Positions 18,747-27,987 of a DNA stretch of 64,000 nucleotides are shown one piece after another. Source of the DNA: Ovoidimarina sediminis (GTDB lineage Bacteria > Pseudomonadota > Alphaproteobacteria > Rhodobacterales > Rhodobacteraceae). The position numbers and the translations under genes were made by a program. The first letter of the stretch is position 1, and each line of letters opens with the position of its first letter. The DNA lies in NCBI RefSeq assembly GCF_032586175.1, contig NZ_JAWHTE010000005.1, positions 1-64,000 on the forward strand. The letters are read 5' to 3'. The notes beneath the pieces were generated by a model, which was not told the origin of the DNA, searched no databases, and saw nothing but the letters and a program-made list of their open reading frames with translations.

Positions 18747-19313
18747 GTGAAAGTGACCCCGACCGATCTTGCCGGCCTCTTAATTCTGGAACCGAGACGG
18801 TTCGCGGATACGCGGGGCTTTTTCTCGGAAGTCTGGAATGAACAGACGATGGCGGAGGCCGGGCTTTCGGAGAGCTTCGTTCAAGACAACCAGTCGCTTT
18901 CTGCCAAGGCGGGTACTGTGCGAGGCCTGCACTACCAGGCTCCGCCCCACGGACAGGGAAAGCTCGTGAGGTGCGGGCGGGGTGTCATCTGGGACGTTGC
19001 GGTGGATGCCAGGCGGGGATCCCCCACCTACGGGCAGTGGACGGGCGTCGAACTCAGCGCCGAGAACGGCCTGCAACTGTTCATCCCGGTCGGTTTTTTG
19101 CACGGTTTCTCAACCATGACGGACGATGCGGAGATCCTTTATAAGTGCACGACCCAATATGCGCCCGAAGCGGATGGGGCCGTAAGGTTCGACAGCGCCG
19201 CGCTCGGGATCGACTGGAAGCTTGGCGGGCGCGAGCCGCTGTTGTCTGACAAGGATCTCAACGCACCGGATTTCGATGCTTGGGACAGCCCGTTTCACTG
19301 GGGGCAGGCATGA
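18747..19313 (+). CDS. rfbC: dTDP-4-dehydrorhamnose 3,5-epimerase
   Basis: A 188-residue cupin-type epimerase, the third step of dTDP-L-rhamnose synthesis. Visible signatures are DTRGFFSEVWN, QDNQSLSAKAGTVRGLHYQ (catalytic His in RGLHYQ), VIWDVAVDAR with the catalytic Asp, and IPVGFLHGF. The GTG at 18747 is preferred because AGG lies about eight bases upstream; a TTG five codons earlier is unlikely. It opens the rfbCBDA operon, in which each junction overlaps or nearly so. The promoter should lie in the 245-base divergent gap with the TPR-barrel gene. Confidence 0.95.
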   Translation: MKVTPTDLAGLLILEPRRFADTRGFFSEVWNEQTMAEAGLSESFVQDNQSLSAKAGTVRGLHYQAPPHGQGKLVRCGRGVIWDVAVDARRGSPTYGQWTGVELSAENGLQLFIPVGFLHGFSTMTDDAEILYKCTTQYAPEADGAVRFDSAALGIDWKLGGREPLLSDKDLNAPDFDAWDSPFHWGQA

Positions 19314-20347
19314 AGATACTGGTTACCGGCGGTGCCGGTTTCATCGGCTCGGCGGTAGTGCGGGCCGCGATCGGGCAGGGACATTCGGTGGTGAATGTCG
19401 ATGCGCTGACCTATGCCGCCTGCCTCGATAATGTCGCGAGCGTGGGGGGATCGGAGGCCTATGCCTTCGAACATGCCGATATCCGCGACCGGGCCGCGAT
19501 GGACCGGATCCTTGCAGAACATGCGCCGGATGCCGTGATGCATCTTGCGGCGGAAAGCCATGTGGATCGGTCGATCGATGGTCCTGCGGCCTTCATCGAC
19601 ACCAACGTGATGGGCACGTTCACGCTGCTCGAGGCGGCACGGGAGCACTGGCAGCGCCAGGGCGCACCCGCGGCGTTCCGGTTTCACCACATTTCGACCG
19701 ATGAGGTTTATGGAAGCCTCGGCGCCGATGGCCAGTTCCGGGAAGAGACGCCCTACGATCCGCGCAGCCCCTATTCGGCGTCGAAAGCGGCGTCGGACCA
19801 TCTGGTGCGCGCCTGGGGAGAGACCTACGGGCTTCCTGTGCTCGTCACGAACTGTTCCAATAACTACGGCCCATTCCACTTCCCTGAAAAGTTGATCCCC
19901 GTCGTGATCCTGAACGCTGTGGCGGGCAAGCCGATCCCGGTTTACGGTGCCGGCGAAAACGTGCGTGACTGGCTTTACGTCGAGGATCACGCGGATGCGC
20001 TCTTGACGGTTTTGTCCAAGGGCAGGGTCGGGCGCAGCTACAATATTGGGGGCGAGAACGAGGCTCGGAACATCGATCTCGTGCGCATGATCTGCACGCT
20101 GATGGATGAGTTCCGGCCCAATGGCGCACCTCACGACCGGCTGATCACCTACGTGGAAGACCGGCCCGGCCATGACCTGCGATATGCGATCGATCCAAGC
20201 CGGATGCGCAACGAGCTTGGCTGGCGCCCGAGCGTGACGCTGGAAGAGGGGCTGCGCCGGACGGTGCAGTGGTTTCTTCAGAACGAGGACTGGTGGCGCG
20301 CGCTGCAATCGCGGGACGGTGTGGGCCAGCGGCTTGGTACGGGCTGA
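19310..20347 (+). CDS. rfbB: dTDP-glucose 4,6-dehydratase
   Basis: A 345-residue extended SDR enzyme converting dTDP-glucose to the 4-keto-6-deoxy sugar. It starts with the NAD-binding TGGAGFIGSAVV, has HISTDEVYGSLG and the catalytic Tyr-Lys pair in PYSASKAA, then NCSNNYGPFHFPEKLIP, which is diagnostic for RfbB. Full length for the family. It begins at an ATGA overlap with rfbC and lies eight bases before rfbD, so all four rhamnose genes are almost certainly one transcript. Confidence 0.95.
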   Translation: MKILVTGGAGFIGSAVVRAAIGQGHSVVNVDALTYAACLDNVASVGGSEAYAFEHADIRDRAAMDRILAEHAPDAVMHLAAESHVDRSIDGPAAFIDTNVMGTFTLLEAAREHWQRQGAPAAFRFHHISTDEVYGSLGADGQFREETPYDPRSPYSASKAASDHLVRAWGETYGLPVLVTNCSNNYGPFHFPEKLIPVVILNAVAGKPIPVYGAGENVRDWLYVEDHADALLTVLSKGRVGRSYNIGGENEARNIDLVRMICTLMDEFRPNGAPHDRLITYVEDRPGHDLRYAIDPSRMRNELGWRPSVTLEEGLRRTVQWFLQNEDWWRALQSRDGVGQRLGTG

Positions 20348-20355
20348 CGCAGGGC

Positions 20356-21255
20356 ATGTCAGTTTTCGATCGTCGCGAAGCGCTTTTGGTTTTCGGGGGC
20401 ACCGGGCAGGTCGGGCGTGCGCTGATCAGAGCCGATGCGTCGGTTGTCGCCCCTGCGCGTGGCGTGGCCGATCTTACTGAGGCGTCCTCCGTGTCGGCGG
20501 TGGTGGAGCGTCTGAGGCCCCGCGCGATCATCAATGCCGCAGCATGGACGGCCGTGGATGCCGCGGAGGACGAAGAAGACGCGGCTTTTGCCGTCAATGC
20601 GTTGGGCGCGGGCCATATCGCGAAGGCAGCGGCGGCGCACGGCGTACCGCTCGTCCTTATCTCCACCGATTACGTTTTCGACGGGCAGGGCATGGCGCCC
20701 TGGCGCCCGGAGGATACGGTAAGCCCCCTTGGCGCCTATGGCCGGACGAAATGCGCCGCGGAAGAACGGGTCAGGGATGCCGGCGGTGCCCATGCCATTC
20801 TCCGCACCTCGTGGGTGTTTTCGCCCGATGGAGTTAACTTCGTGAAATCCATGCTGCGGCTTTCAGAGACGCGAGAGAGCCTGACAATCGTGTCCGACCA
20901 GGTCGGCGGGCCGACCGCGGCGGCGGATATTGCCGGGGCCTGCCTTGCGATCGCAGATCAGCTTGCCGCCGATCCCGGAAAGACGGGCACCTATCATTAT
21001 TCGGGCGCGCCGGATGTCAGCTGGGCAGATTTCGCGCGCGTGATCTTCGCGATGGCCGGGCGTTCGACAGAGGTTACGGATATTCCGAGCACGGACTATC
21101 CCACACCCGCCGAGCGCCCGAAAAACTCGCGGCTCGATTGCAGCACCACGGAAGATGTTTTCGGTCTGGCGCGGCCGGACTGGCGCGGGGCCTTGGGATC
21201 GGTGCTAGAAGAGCTTGGAATTGAACGCCAAGATCGCGAGGAGGCGGGCACATGA
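20356..21255 (+). CDS. rfbD: dTDP-4-dehydrorhamnose reductase
   Basis: A 299-residue SDR enzyme, the last step to dTDP-L-rhamnose using NAD(P)H. The Rossmann motif FGGTGQVGRAL is near the N-terminus. INAAAWTAVDAAEDE, ISTDYVFDG and the YGRTKCAAE catalytic segment are all present. The start at 20356 has AGGG upstream. Its end overlaps rfbA by four bases. The C-terminal part (TYHYSGAPDVSWADFARVI) matches the substrate-binding lobe. Confidence 0.95.
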   Translation: MSVFDRREALLVFGGTGQVGRALIRADASVVAPARGVADLTEASSVSAVVERLRPRAIINAAAWTAVDAAEDEEDAAFAVNALGAGHIAKAAAAHGVPLVLISTDYVFDGQGMAPWRPEDTVSPLGAYGRTKCAAEERVRDAGGAHAILRTSWVFSPDGVNFVKSMLRLSETRESLTIVSDQVGGPTAAADIAGACLAIADQLAADPGKTGTYHYSGAPDVSWADFARVIFAMAGRSTEVTDIPSTDYPTPAERPKNSRLDCSTTEDVFGLARPDWRGALGSVLEELGIERQDREEAGT

Positions 21256-22115
21256 CGCGCAAGGGGATCATCCTGGCCGGAGGCTCGGGTACGCGGCTTT
21301 ATCCGATCACGATGGGGGTCTCGAAGCAGCTTCTGCCGGTCTACGACAAGCCGATGATCTATTACCCGCTTTCCGTCCTGATGCTGGCGGGGATCCGGGA
21401 GATCGCGATGATCACGACGCCGGAAGATCAGGCGCAGTTCCAGCGCCTGCTTGGGGATGGTGCGCAGTGGGGCCTGAGCCTCACCTATATCGAGCAGCCG
21501 TCGCCCGACGGGCTGGCCCAGGCGTACCTTCTGGCCGAGGATTTTCTCGATGGTGCACCCTCCGCGATGATCCTGGGCGACAACATTTTTTTTGGGCACG
21601 GGCTTCCCGAGATCCTGGCCCGGGCCAATGCGCAACCCTCGGGCGGCACCGTTTTCGGCTATCACGTGTCGGACCCTGAGCGGTACGGCGTGGTGGATTT
21701 TGACGGCGACAAGGCCAAGGCGCTAATCGAGAAGCCCGAGAACCCGCCTTCGAATTTTGCCGTGACCGGGCTTTATTTCCTCGACGGGACGGCACCGGAG
21801 CGCGCCCGCAAGGTGAGGCCGTCGGCACGGGGCGAACTGGAGATCGTGACGCTTCTGGAGATGTACCTTCACGAAGATGCGCTGACGGTGGAGAAGATGG
21901 GGCGGGGTTATGCGTGGCTCGACACCGGAACCCATGCCTCGCTGCTTGATGCAGGGAACTTCGTGCGCACGCTGCAAGAGCGGCAGGGAATGCAGACCGG
22001 CAGCCCCGAGGAGATCGCCTACACCTCTGGTTGGATCGATCGTGACCGGCTGAGAGCTCTGGCGGAGCCCTGCAGCAAGAACCAGTACGGTCGCTATCTT
22101 CAGCGGCTTACGTAA
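21252..22115 (+). CDS. rfbA: Glucose-1-phosphate thymidylyltransferase
   Basis: A 287-residue nucleotidyltransferase making dTDP-glucose, the committed step of the pathway. It has GIILAGGSGTRLYPIT near the N-terminus, SKQLLPVYDKPMIYYPLS and AYLLAEDFL, followed by the metal-binding Asp in ILGDNIFFGHG. Full length for the family. ATGA overlap with rfbD. Its last eight bases overlap the end of the convergent ugd gene, so there is no room for a separate terminator between them. Confidence 0.95.
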   Translation: MTRKGIILAGGSGTRLYPITMGVSKQLLPVYDKPMIYYPLSVLMLAGIREIAMITTPEDQAQFQRLLGDGAQWGLSLTYIEQPSPDGLAQAYLLAEDFLDGAPSAMILGDNIFFGHGLPEILARANAQPSGGTVFGYHVSDPERYGVVDFDGDKAKALIEKPENPPSNFAVTGLYFLDGTAPERARKVRPSARGELEIVTLLEMYLHEDALTVEKMGRGYAWLDTGTHASLLDAGNFVRTLQERQGMQTGSPEEIAYTSGWIDRDRLRALAEPCSKNQYGRYLQRLT

Positions 22116-23427
22116 TCGAAGGGCGGCCCGTCGCGACATAACCCTCGAAGCCCGCGGCACGGGTTTCCTCGGCGGAATAGATGTTTCGGAGATCGGCCAT
22201 CCGGGCCTCGCGCATCTCGCGCGCCAGGCGCTGAAGATCAAGCGCACGAAACTCGTTCCATTCGGTCAGAAGGACGATTGCGTCGGCATCCGCCGCTGCC
22301 TTGTAGGGATCGTCGCTCCACGTGACGCCCGGCAGAAGGGATGCGCCTTCGCGTTCGCCCTGCGGATCGACGACCCAGACATTCGCGCCGGCGCCTACAA
22401 GCGCTGGCACGATCGTAAGGCTCGGAGCGTCGCGCATGTCGTCGGTATTGGGTTTGAACGTGGCGCCGAGCACGGCGATCTTCTTGCCGTTCACCGACCC
22501 GTCGCAAAGGTCGACGATCTTGTCGATCATCCTGCGTTTGACGATGTCGTTTACCATGATCACGGTTTCAGTGATCCGCATCGGCACCGCGTGATCCTGT
22601 CCGATCCGGGCCAGCGCCGAGGTATCCTTCGGGAAGCAGGAACCGCCATAGCCAGGGCCGGCATGGAGGAACTTGTTGCCAATTCGTCCGTCGAGCCCGA
22701 TGCCGCGCGACACTTCCTTCACATCCGCGCCTGTGCGTTCGCAGAGCATTGCGATTTCGTTGATGAAGGTGATCTTGGTCGCGAGAAAGGCGTTCGCGGC
22801 ATACTTGATCAGCTCGGCAGAGGCCGGATCGGTGAAGATCACCGGGAATTCGCGCAGATAGAGGGGGCGGTAGATTTCTGCCATCACATCGCGCGCCTTG
22901 TCGGAGGTCACGCCGATTACCACGCGGTCGGGCTTCATGAAATCGTCGATCGCCGCGCCTTCGCGCAGGAATTCGGGGTTCGAGGCGACGTCGAAGCTGG
23001 CGTGCGGCGCGGCTTCCGAGATGATCCGGGTGACTTCCGCATTTGTGCCCACGGGGACAGTCGATTTCACGACGATGACAGCGTAGTCCGTCAGCGCCTC
23101 GGCGATCTCGCGCGCTGCGCCATGGACATAAACGAGATCGGCATGACCTTCGCCGCGCCGTGCCGGTGTGCCGACGGCGATGAAGATCGCATCCGCCCCG
23201 GCGACCGCGGCCGGCAGGTCGGTCGTGAAGGAAAGGCGACCGGCGGCCACGTTTCGGGCGACGAGATCCTCGAGCCCCGGCTCGTAGATCGGCATCTCAC
23301 CTTCCAGGATCTTGGCGATGCGTTCGGCGTTCTTATCGACGCAGATGACCTCGTGCCCGAAATCCGAAAGGCAGGTTCCCGAAACAAGGCCGACATAGCC
23401 AACCCCAATCATAGCAATCTTCATCAT
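22108..23427 (-). CDS. ugd: UDP-glucose 6-dehydrogenase
   Basis: A 439-residue enzyme oxidising UDP-glucose to UDP-glucuronate with two NAD+. It has an N-terminal GVGYVGLVSG, FIAVGTPARR and VKSTVPVGTN, SNPEFLREGAA, and the catalytic Cys in GPGYGGSCFPKDT. The C-terminal domain contains LGATFKPNTDDMRDAPS. Two adjacent ATG codons are possible starts; the second (23424) sits at better spacing from GGGGG. Transcribed opposite to rfbA and divergently from the exosortase gene. It implies an acidic polysaccharide containing glucuronate or a derived sugar. Confidence 0.93.
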   Translation of the reverse strand: MMKIAMIGVGYVGLVSGTCLSDFGHEVICVDKNAERIAKILEGEMPIYEPGLEDLVARNVAAGRLSFTTDLPAAVAGADAIFIAVGTPARRGEGHADLVYVHGAAREIAEALTDYAVIVVKSTVPVGTNAEVTRIISEAAPHASFDVASNPEFLREGAAIDDFMKPDRVVIGVTSDKARDVMAEIYRPLYLREFPVIFTDPASAELIKYAANAFLATKITFINEIAMLCERTGADVKEVSRGIGLDGRIGNKFLHAGPGYGGSCFPKDTSALARIGQDHAVPMRITETVIMVNDIVKRRMIDKIVDLCDGSVNGKKIAVLGATFKPNTDDMRDAPSLTIVPALVGAGANVWVVDPQGEREGASLLPGVTWSDDPYKAAADADAIVLLTEWNEFRALDLQRLAREMREARMADLRNIYSAEETRAAGFEGYVATGRPSIT

Positions 23428-23662
23428 GTCCCCCGTTGGACGGATTCAGCGCTCCGGTCATACGCGACTCGGTAACCACGCGACACCGGCGGGCGGAAGA
23501 TGGAGGCGATCCACGAAATTGTGAAGCCGGCTGGGCACATAAGATGGGTTTGCTCACCCAATGCGGCGCCATTTGCCGTCGATTCCTGTCGATATCCGGC
23601 GATTTTACAGATATGGTCATCGACGATTTCTAGGCTGTCGATCAAGTTCGCGAGTTTTGTCT

Positions 23663-25252
23663 GTGACCGAGTCTTCCACAAGTCATTCGTTTCTGCCTAT
23701 CGAGGTGCGCCCCGTTGGCATTGCGCTGTTCTTCGCGCTCTGCGCCGTATCGATTCCGGTCTTCTGGTTTGGCTTTGAAAGCCTGATTGCCGCCTGGTCG
23801 ACGGCCGAGTATAGCCATGGCCCGCTTATTCCCTTGATTTCGCTTTATCTTTTTTTGAGGGAACTTCGTCTGGATCCTCCCCAAGCCGGTCCCGTGAGGC
23901 ACCGTTGGCCGGGCGTACTGGTGATTGCCTTCGCCATAGGGCTTGCAGTGATCGGAAACCTCGCGAAGGTGGCCGATATCGTCGCCTATGCCTTCATCAT
24001 CTGGACGGGTGGCGTGGTTCTGACTGTGTTCGGATGGGCCAAGGGCATCCGACATCAGCTGCCGGTATTTCACCTCGTGTTCATGCTTCCGCTGCCGCAG
24101 ATTCTGTATTGGAAGATGTCAGTGTTTCTGCAGGGTGTCTCATCCGAGCTTGGTGTCTGGTTTGTTTCCCTCGCGGGAGTGCCGGTCTTCCTCGACGGCA
24201 ACATCATCGATCTGGGTGTGTACAAGCTTCAGGTGGCCGAGGCCTGTTCCGGCCTGAGATACCTTTTCCCGATCCTCAGCTTTTCCTACCTCTTCGCGAT
24301 CCTCTACCGGGGGCCGCTCTGGCACAAGGCGGTGCTTCTGCTGGCGGCCGCGCCGTTGACGGTTTTCATGAACTCGTTCCGGATCGGGGTGATCGGCATC
24401 CTGGTCAACAGCTACGGCATCCAGCATGCGGAAGGTTTCCTGCATTTCTTCGAGGGATGGATCATCTTTATCGCCTGTATCGGGATCCTGTTCCTGATGG
24501 CGATCGTGCTGCAGCAGCTGAACCGGGAAACCCTGCCGCTGTCGGAGGCGATCGATCTGGATACCAGTGGGCTGGGAGCCATTGCCGCGCGGATTGCCGA
24601 GATCCGGCCTTCGGTGGCGATGGCCGTGGCGACGGTCTTCGTTGCGGCGACATCCGCGGCCTTCGTGACGGTCGCGCGCCCGGAGGCCGTGACCATGGAG
24701 CGCGAACCCTTCGCGCTGTTTCCGAACCGGCTGGGGGAATGGTATGGGGTTCGCGCCCGGCTTGAACCGGCGGTCGAAGAAGTGCTTGGAGCCGACGATT
24801 ATCTGAACGCGACCTTTCAACAGCCTCGCACCCCGACGGTGAACCTCTTCGTTGCGTTCTATGAGAACCAGACGGAAGGCGATGGGATTCACTCTCCGGA
24901 AGTTTGTCTGCCGGTCGGGGGATGGGAGATCTTCTCGATCGATCCCTATACCGTCGATATGCCCGAATCCGTCTATGGCACGTTCGAACTGAACCGTGCG
25001 GTCATCCAGAAGGGTACGTCGAAGCAGCTTGTGTATTATTGGTTCGAACAGCGCGGGAAGCGCATGACGAACGATGTCCTGGCCAAGACCGCTGTGATCT
25101 GGGACGGTCTGACGATGGGACGCACCGACGGGGCGCTTGTGCGCTTCGTTACCCCGATCGGGGTGGGCGAAAGCGAGCAAGATGCAGACGCGCGCCTGCA
25201 GGAGTTCATGCGCCAGAGCCTGACGAAGCTTCCGCGCTTCGTTCCGCTTTAG
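23663..25252 (+). CDS. Exosortase fused to EpsI-type domain (XrtD-like)
   Basis: About 529 residues from GTG 23663. The N-terminal 300 residues form an eight-or-so helix membrane protein with exosortase catalytic residues: Cys195 in EACSGLRYL, Arg240 in FMNSFRIG and His261 in GFLHFFEGW. The C-terminal 200 residues are an EpsI domain (FPNRLGEWYG near its start, then HSPEVCLPVGGWEI). Exosortases cleave and anchor proteins with C-terminal sorting tags such as PEP-CTERM. The fused form in a Rhodobacterales-type genome suggests the VPLPA-CTERM enzyme XrtD. No protein in this window ends with such a tag. The stop overlaps the convergent methyltransferase gene by four bases. Confidence 0.85.
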   Translation: MTESSTSHSFLPIEVRPVGIALFFALCAVSIPVFWFGFESLIAAWSTAEYSHGPLIPLISLYLFLRELRLDPPQAGPVRHRWPGVLVIAFAIGLAVIGNLAKVADIVAYAFIIWTGGVVLTVFGWAKGIRHQLPVFHLVFMLPLPQILYWKMSVFLQGVSSELGVWFVSLAGVPVFLDGNIIDLGVYKLQVAEACSGLRYLFPILSFSYLFAILYRGPLWHKAVLLLAAAPLTVFMNSFRIGVIGILVNSYGIQHAEGFLHFFEGWIIFIACIGILFLMAIVLQQLNRETLPLSEAIDLDTSGLGAIAARIAEIRPSVAMAVATVFVAATSAAFVTVARPEAVTMEREPFALFPNRLGEWYGVRARLEPAVEEVLGADDYLNATFQQPRTPTVNLFVAFYENQTEGDGIHSPEVCLPVGGWEIFSIDPYTVDMPESVYGTFELNRAVIQKGTSKQLVYYWFEQRGKRMTNDVLAKTAVIWDGLTMGRTDGALVRFVTPIGVGESEQDADARLQEFMRQSLTKLPRFVPL

Positions 25253-25923
25253 CCACCGGTATCCCGTTTCGGGAGCCACCACACCGAGTAGCTTTTCGCG
25301 AGGATCAGACGTTCGACGTAGATCTCTTCGCCGGGAAACAGCCTGCGAACCTCGGATTTCGACAGAAGATTGGTGTCATCCACCGCCTGACGCCGCTGAT
25401 CGTAGGGCATCGAACGATGCCGGGCCGACAGTGACAGCCAGAACATCGCGGTCTGGATCGGGGCCGCGAACCAATGCATGAACGGCGCCCGGAAATGCGG
25501 CTCGACGGGAAATTCCCAGGCCGGGGTCTGAACCCATCCGGCCCGCCCGACCCGTCGGCATTCCCGCGCCATGGCCTGCATGTCGCCCCAGTGCCCGACA
25601 TGCTCGATCACCGAGTTCGAATGCAGGAAATCGATCGAACCGTTCGCATAGTCGCTGAGGTCGCGTGCATCGCCGACGACGCTTTCGAACCGGGCGTCGA
25701 GCATCTCGGTCGCCTCGAGCTCTCCGGCGACGTAGTTCAGAACGATCACCTTCGCCACGTGTTCGAGGCTCGTGTTGCGCCAGTAATCGGGGCGGCCACC
25801 CACGTCGAGCACCAGGAGATCCCGGCCCAGGCGCGCCCGAGCCTCCGCCAGCTTTTCGCCCAGAACCTTGCCGCGTGCCGTCCTGAACCGGTTGACGGTT
25901 GCATTCATGGGCTCGATCTTCAT
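25249..25923 (-). CDS. Class I SAM-dependent methyltransferase
   Basis: A 224-residue soluble protein. The SAM-binding start is LLVLDVGGRPDYW (in place of the usual DxGxGxG), then FESVVGDARDLS and a Ser-Asn-Ser-Val-Ile-Glu-His strand (HSNSVIEHVGHW), typical of methyltransferase-11 type enzymes acting on sugars or lipids. It lies three bases after the neighbouring GT2 gene on the same strand, so it probably modifies a glycan residue. No substrate can be named. Confidence 0.75.
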   Translation of the reverse strand: MKIEPMNATVNRFRTARGKVLGEKLAEARARLGRDLLVLDVGGRPDYWRNTSLEHVAKVIVLNYVAGELEATEMLDARFESVVGDARDLSDYANGSIDFLHSNSVIEHVGHWGDMQAMARECRRVGRAGWVQTPAWEFPVEPHFRAPFMHWFAAPIQTAMFWLSLSARHRSMPYDQRRQAVDDTNLLSKSEVRRLFPGEEIYVERLILAKSYSVWWLPKRDTGG

Positions 25924-25926
25924 CGG

Positions 25927-26949
25927 TCAGTCCTCGGTTTTACTTGCGGGCCGCACTGAGGCGGCGGGTGACCATTCTGCTCGCCTGCGCCAGACGGCGC
26001 CCCAGACATCCGCGGTTCGTTTCCATCGCTCTGACCGCGTCAGCGCCGCAAGGCTCCGCGCCGCCAAAGTTCGCGTCAGGGGCCAGAGGCGCAGGGCGAT
26101 CGCCTCCGGGGACCGCCACGGCGCGGCGGTGTGGCGCTCGATCAGCCGGTTCTTGGCGGTCAGAAGGCGCACGACCTTGTCTTCGCGCACGGGCTCGCTC
26201 GCCCCGCCCAGATGCACGATCGTGGCCTCCGGCGTAAAGCGCGGGGACGCCCCAAGGGCCCGTGCCCTCAGGCACAGATCGGCCTCTTCGCCGTACATGA
26301 AGAAGGAAAGGTCGAAGCCCCCCAGCCGGTCCCAGAGCTCGCGCCGGATCAGAAGAAAGCACCCGGTGACGATGTCGACCTCGCGCTCGCTGTCCCGCAT
26401 CCAGCCGCCATAGCCCTCGGGATTGAAAAGGGCCGAGCCCGACAGAACCGTGGCAAGCCCCGCCGTCCGGCAGAAGGTGGACCAGGGCGTTGCCCGGCCC
26501 CAGACCGACGTGGGGTTCAGCGCCCCATCGGGAAACACGGTGCGCCCGCCCCAGATCCCGGCTGCCGGAGTGTGTTCGGCAAAGGCAAGAAGCTTGTCGA
26601 TCGCATTCTCCAGCACGACCGTGTCGGGGTTCAGCAGCAGAAGAAACGGCGCGTTCGCATGTGGTTCGGCGACCCGGTGCGCCCCGGCAAAACCATGGTT
26701 CGTGTCTTCGGCAATGAGCGTGATGTCGGGAAAGGCCTCGGCAATCGCCTCGGCGGAGCCGTCGCTTGACGCGTTATCGACGACGATCAGTTCGTAGGGC
26801 ACCGTGGTTTCTTGCTCGACGGACCGCAGGCAGTCAAGCGTCAGATCCCGCGTGTTGAAACTTATTACGATGATCGAAACCGCCGGCACCGGGCGATCTG
26901 GAGCCGACTTCGGTCGGGTAGGGGAGGCGGCCGGAGATTTCATGGTCAT
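25927..26949 (-). CDS. GT2 family glycosyltransferase (rhamnosyltransferase-like)
   Basis: About 340 residues. SIIVISFNTRDLTLDCL and VVDNASSDGS open the GT-A fold; LLLLNPDTVV carries the metal-binding site (N-P-D in place of DxD, as in WbbL-type enzymes). GCFLLIRRELWDRLGGFD and FFMYGEEADLCLRA are the acceptor-side signature of this group. No membrane segment. WbbL-like enzymes often use dTDP-rhamnose, which the nearby operon supplies; the specificity is inference. The start at 26949 has GGGGGA upstream. First gene of a pair with the methyltransferase, reading away from a divergent GT2. Confidence 0.85.
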   Translation of the reverse strand: MTMKSPAASPTRPKSAPDRPVPAVSIIVISFNTRDLTLDCLRSVEQETTVPYELIVVDNASSDGSAEAIAEAFPDITLIAEDTNHGFAGAHRVAEPHANAPFLLLLNPDTVVLENAIDKLLAFAEHTPAAGIWGGRTVFPDGALNPTSVWGRATPWSTFCRTAGLATVLSGSALFNPEGYGGWMRDSEREVDIVTGCFLLIRRELWDRLGGFDLSFFMYGEEADLCLRARALGASPRFTPEATIVHLGGASEPVREDKVVRLLTAKNRLIERHTAAPWRSPEAIALRLWPLTRTLAARSLAALTRSERWKRTADVWGAVWRRRAEWSPAASVRPASKTED

Positions 26950-27093
26950 GTCGTCCCCCAGAAATCGATTGGTGGCAAGCTGCCGCTCCTGTATAGACCT
27001 CGGAACGAAGCAAAAAAACGTCACAGCACACTCGGCGCTCCTGCGATCCAAGCTGTCTGACAGACCGAACCTGAAGTCAGGATTGTTTCCACT

Positions 27094-27966
27094 GTGTCAC
27101 GTGGTCTCCGTTGTTCCATCGTTGTTCCACATCTGAACGATCTGCCGCGCCTGACCCGTTGCCTCGATGCGCTTTTGCCGCAATTGGAGCCGGGGGACGA
27201 GGTGATCGTCGTCGATAACGGATCGGATTTCGACGTGGCCGCGGCCTTGCCGGATGCCGCGTCCCTGCGTGTGCTCACCCAGTCCGAGCCGGGGGCGGGC
27301 CCGGCCCGCAATATGGGGGTGGCGGCGGCGTCGGGCGAGGTGCTTCTGTTCATCGACTGCGATTGCGTTCCGGGGGCGGATTGGGTCGCGCAAGGCCGGC
27401 GGATCGCACGCGAGGGCGTCGTGACGGGCGGCCGCGTCGACATCTTCTACGAAACCCCGCCACCCCGCAGCGGGGCCGAGGCTTTCGAGGCCGTGTTCGC
27501 CTTCCGGATGGATGCCTATCTTCAGCGTGACGGATTTCTCGGTGCGGGAAACCTTTGCATGATGCGTGCCGATTTCGACGGGACGGGCGGGTTTCGCCCG
27601 GCGGTGGCAGAGGATGTCGACTGGAGCCGCCGCGCCGCTGCCGGCGGCCTGACGCTGGCCTTCGACGACGGGTTCGTGGTGTCCCACCCCTCGCGCCGGG
27701 ACTGGGCGGCCCTGCGCGCGAAGTGGTGGCGGCTGACGCGCGAGGCCTGGCTCCTGGGGTGCGAGAGCGGCGGGTTTCGCGCGACCTGGGCTCTCAAGGC
27801 GCTGGCGATGCCGGTCAGCATCCTCGCTCATGCGCCCCGGATCGTCACTGCCGGGGCACTCAGCTGGCGCGAGCGTGCGCTCGCCCTTGTCACACTGGCG
27901 CGGCTGCGCCTGCAGCGCATGGTCTGGATGCTGGGATATCTGGTGTCGCCGCCGGCGCGCGACTGA
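27094..27966 (+). CDS. GT2 family glycosyltransferase
   Basis: A 290-residue enzyme starting at GTG 27094 with CSIVVPHLNDLPRL, then VVDNGSD, a donor-site Asp cluster FIDCDCVPGADW, and GAGNLCMMRADF followed by FRPAVAEDVDWSRR, all in the expected order for family 2. A hydrophobic patch near the C-terminus (residues about 235-285) may attach it to the membrane. Divergent from the other GT2 with a 144-base gap that should contain both promoters, and convergent with the ABC flippase gene. Sugar specificity unknown. Confidence 0.83.
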   Translation: MSRGLRCSIVVPHLNDLPRLTRCLDALLPQLEPGDEVIVVDNGSDFDVAAALPDAASLRVLTQSEPGAGPARNMGVAAASGEVLLFIDCDCVPGADWVAQGRRIAREGVVTGGRVDIFYETPPPRSGAEAFEAVFAFRMDAYLQRDGFLGAGNLCMMRADFDGTGGFRPAVAEDVDWSRRAAAGGLTLAFDDGFVVSHPSRRDWAALRAKWWRLTREAWLLGCESGGFRATWALKALAMPVSILAHAPRIVTAGALSWRERALALVTLARLRLQRMVWMLGYLVSPPARD

Positions 27967-27987
27967 GGCTATCAGGCGCGCCCGGCG

